The position numbers and the translations under genes were made by a program. From the NCBI GenBank assembly GCA_012511525.1, contig JAAZFW010000535.1, forward strand, positions 1 through 6,518: 6,518 bases of DNA, read 5' to 3'. The stretch is from Clostridiaceae bacterium. Lineage in GTDB: Bacteria; Bacillota; Clostridia; Saccharofermentanales; UBA5734. The notes under the pieces were generated by a model. The model had not been told where the DNA came from. It was given only the letters and a program-made list of their open reading frames with translations, and did not search any database. Numbering within the stretch: position 1 is the stretch's first letter; every line of letters starts with the position of its first letter. Of the stretch, positions 6,055-6,518 are shown one piece after another.

Positions 6055-6477
6055 TTACTGGAATTTGGCTTCGCCTGGATTGTAGATTTGCGGTGTGCCG
6101 CCCACCTCGCGGATGATCCGGATGGCGTCGGCAGGCCCCAGTGCGAAGTCGACCTCTACGGTGAAATATCCGCCGCCGATACGTGAACGCGGCCAGGCGG
6201 GCCCCAGCAGTTCGCGATACGGCAACGGGGAGTCCCCCTCATTAATGGCGGTGTAAGTGCCGTTTCCCAGTTTGTCGGAGCCGAAGGCGATCGTCGTCGT
6301 GAGCAGGAGCAACCGGGCGTGCGCGATATCCGCCTGCTCGTTGGCCTTGCGGATCAGGCTTCCGGCGGTCGGGATCAGGATGCCGGCCAGAATACCTAAA
6401 ATCGCGATAACGACGATCAGCTCGATCAAGGTAAAGCCGCTGCGGCGGCGAGCCTGCCTCATAAGTTGAATATGCAT
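6055..6477 (-). CDS. Type IV pilin-like prepilin (pilin or pseudopilin)
   Basis: The 140-residue protein has a textbook class III signal: a basic leader of 14 residues (with RRRSG at 10-14), prepilin peptidase cleavage after G14, and a mature N-terminus FTLIELIVVIAILGILAGILIP with the conserved Glu at mature position 5 (E19). The helix continues with an amphipathic KANEQADIAHARLLLL segment typical of clostridial pilins. The short remaining globular part (about residues 70-140) contains a Gly-rich turn at 100-103 and no cysteine pair. It should be membrane-inserted, trimmed and N-methylated, then assembled into a pilus or secretion pseudopilus. ATG 6477 is chosen because GGAGGTG lies at 6483-6489; a second ATG at residue 6 lacks such a site. 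No pilus assembly gene is visible in the window, so the system it serves is unknown; partners would lie to the right. No clear terminator follows the stop. Confidence 0.88.
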   Translation of the reverse strand: MHIQLMRQARRRSGFTLIELIVVIAILGILAGILIPTAGSLIRKANEQADIAHARLLLLTTTIAFGSDKLGNGTYTAINEGDSPLPYRELLGPAWPRSRIGGGYFTVEVDFALGPADAIRIIREVGGTPQIYNPGEAKFQ

Positions 6478-6518
6478 CTTGGCACCTCCGTTGACACGCT
6501 GTGACTTAAATCATGATA

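Noticed and set aside
6490..6518. A pilin promoter at the right edge (TATCAT at 6513-6518 on the - strand)
   Set aside because: It resembles a -10 element, but any -35 would lie outside the window, so it cannot be judged.

Overview
The window is GC-rich and densely coded. It most resembles a high-GC member of the Clostridia/Bacillota. This is inferred from strong GGAGG-type ribosome binding sites, a lipoprotein-type amino-acid binding protein with a short Lys-Lys signal peptide, a pairing of DUF1835 and DUF3658 typical of Bacillota, and a pilin of the clostridial type. No marker gene fixes the genus. Eight protein-coding genes are complete and one is cut by the left edge. I see no rRNA, tRNA, CRISPR array, transposase or integrase.

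Left half (1-2742, + strand): a run of small accessory genes. It starts with the 3' end of an Imm-5-like putative immunity protein. After a 72-base gap with a promoter-like pair and a dyad comes a DUF2268 HExxH putative zinc protease. A YbaK/EbsC-type aminoacyl-tRNA deacylase with a GTG start follows, then a DUF1835-DUF3658 protein 15 bases further on. The last two look co-transcribed. No common pathway is evident for the four.

Centre and right (2737-5930, - strand): a clear operon, read right to left. Its order is substrate-binding lipoprotein, inner-membrane permease, ATPase, then a diaminopimelate-epimerase-fold amino-acid racemase/epimerase. The racemase is coupled to the ATPase by a 4-base ATGA overlap. 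A good promoter (TTGACA, 17 bases, extended -10 CATTAT) and a dyad near the expected transcription start lie before the binding protein. A strong hairpin between the binding protein and the permease probably lets the binding protein be made in excess. The likely biology is capture of a polar amino acid by the lipoprotein, ATP-driven import, and stereo-inversion by the cofactor-independent two-cysteine enzyme. Both catalytic cysteines are present, but the motifs around them differ from housekeeping DapF, so a transport-linked racemase (a histidine racemase or CntK-like enzyme is one option) fits better than lysine biosynthesis. The two opposing gene sets meet tail to tail with a 6-base overlap and no intergenic terminator.

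Right edge (6055-6477, - strand): a type IV pilin-like prepilin with a classical G/FTLIE processing site. Any partner genes lie beyond the window.
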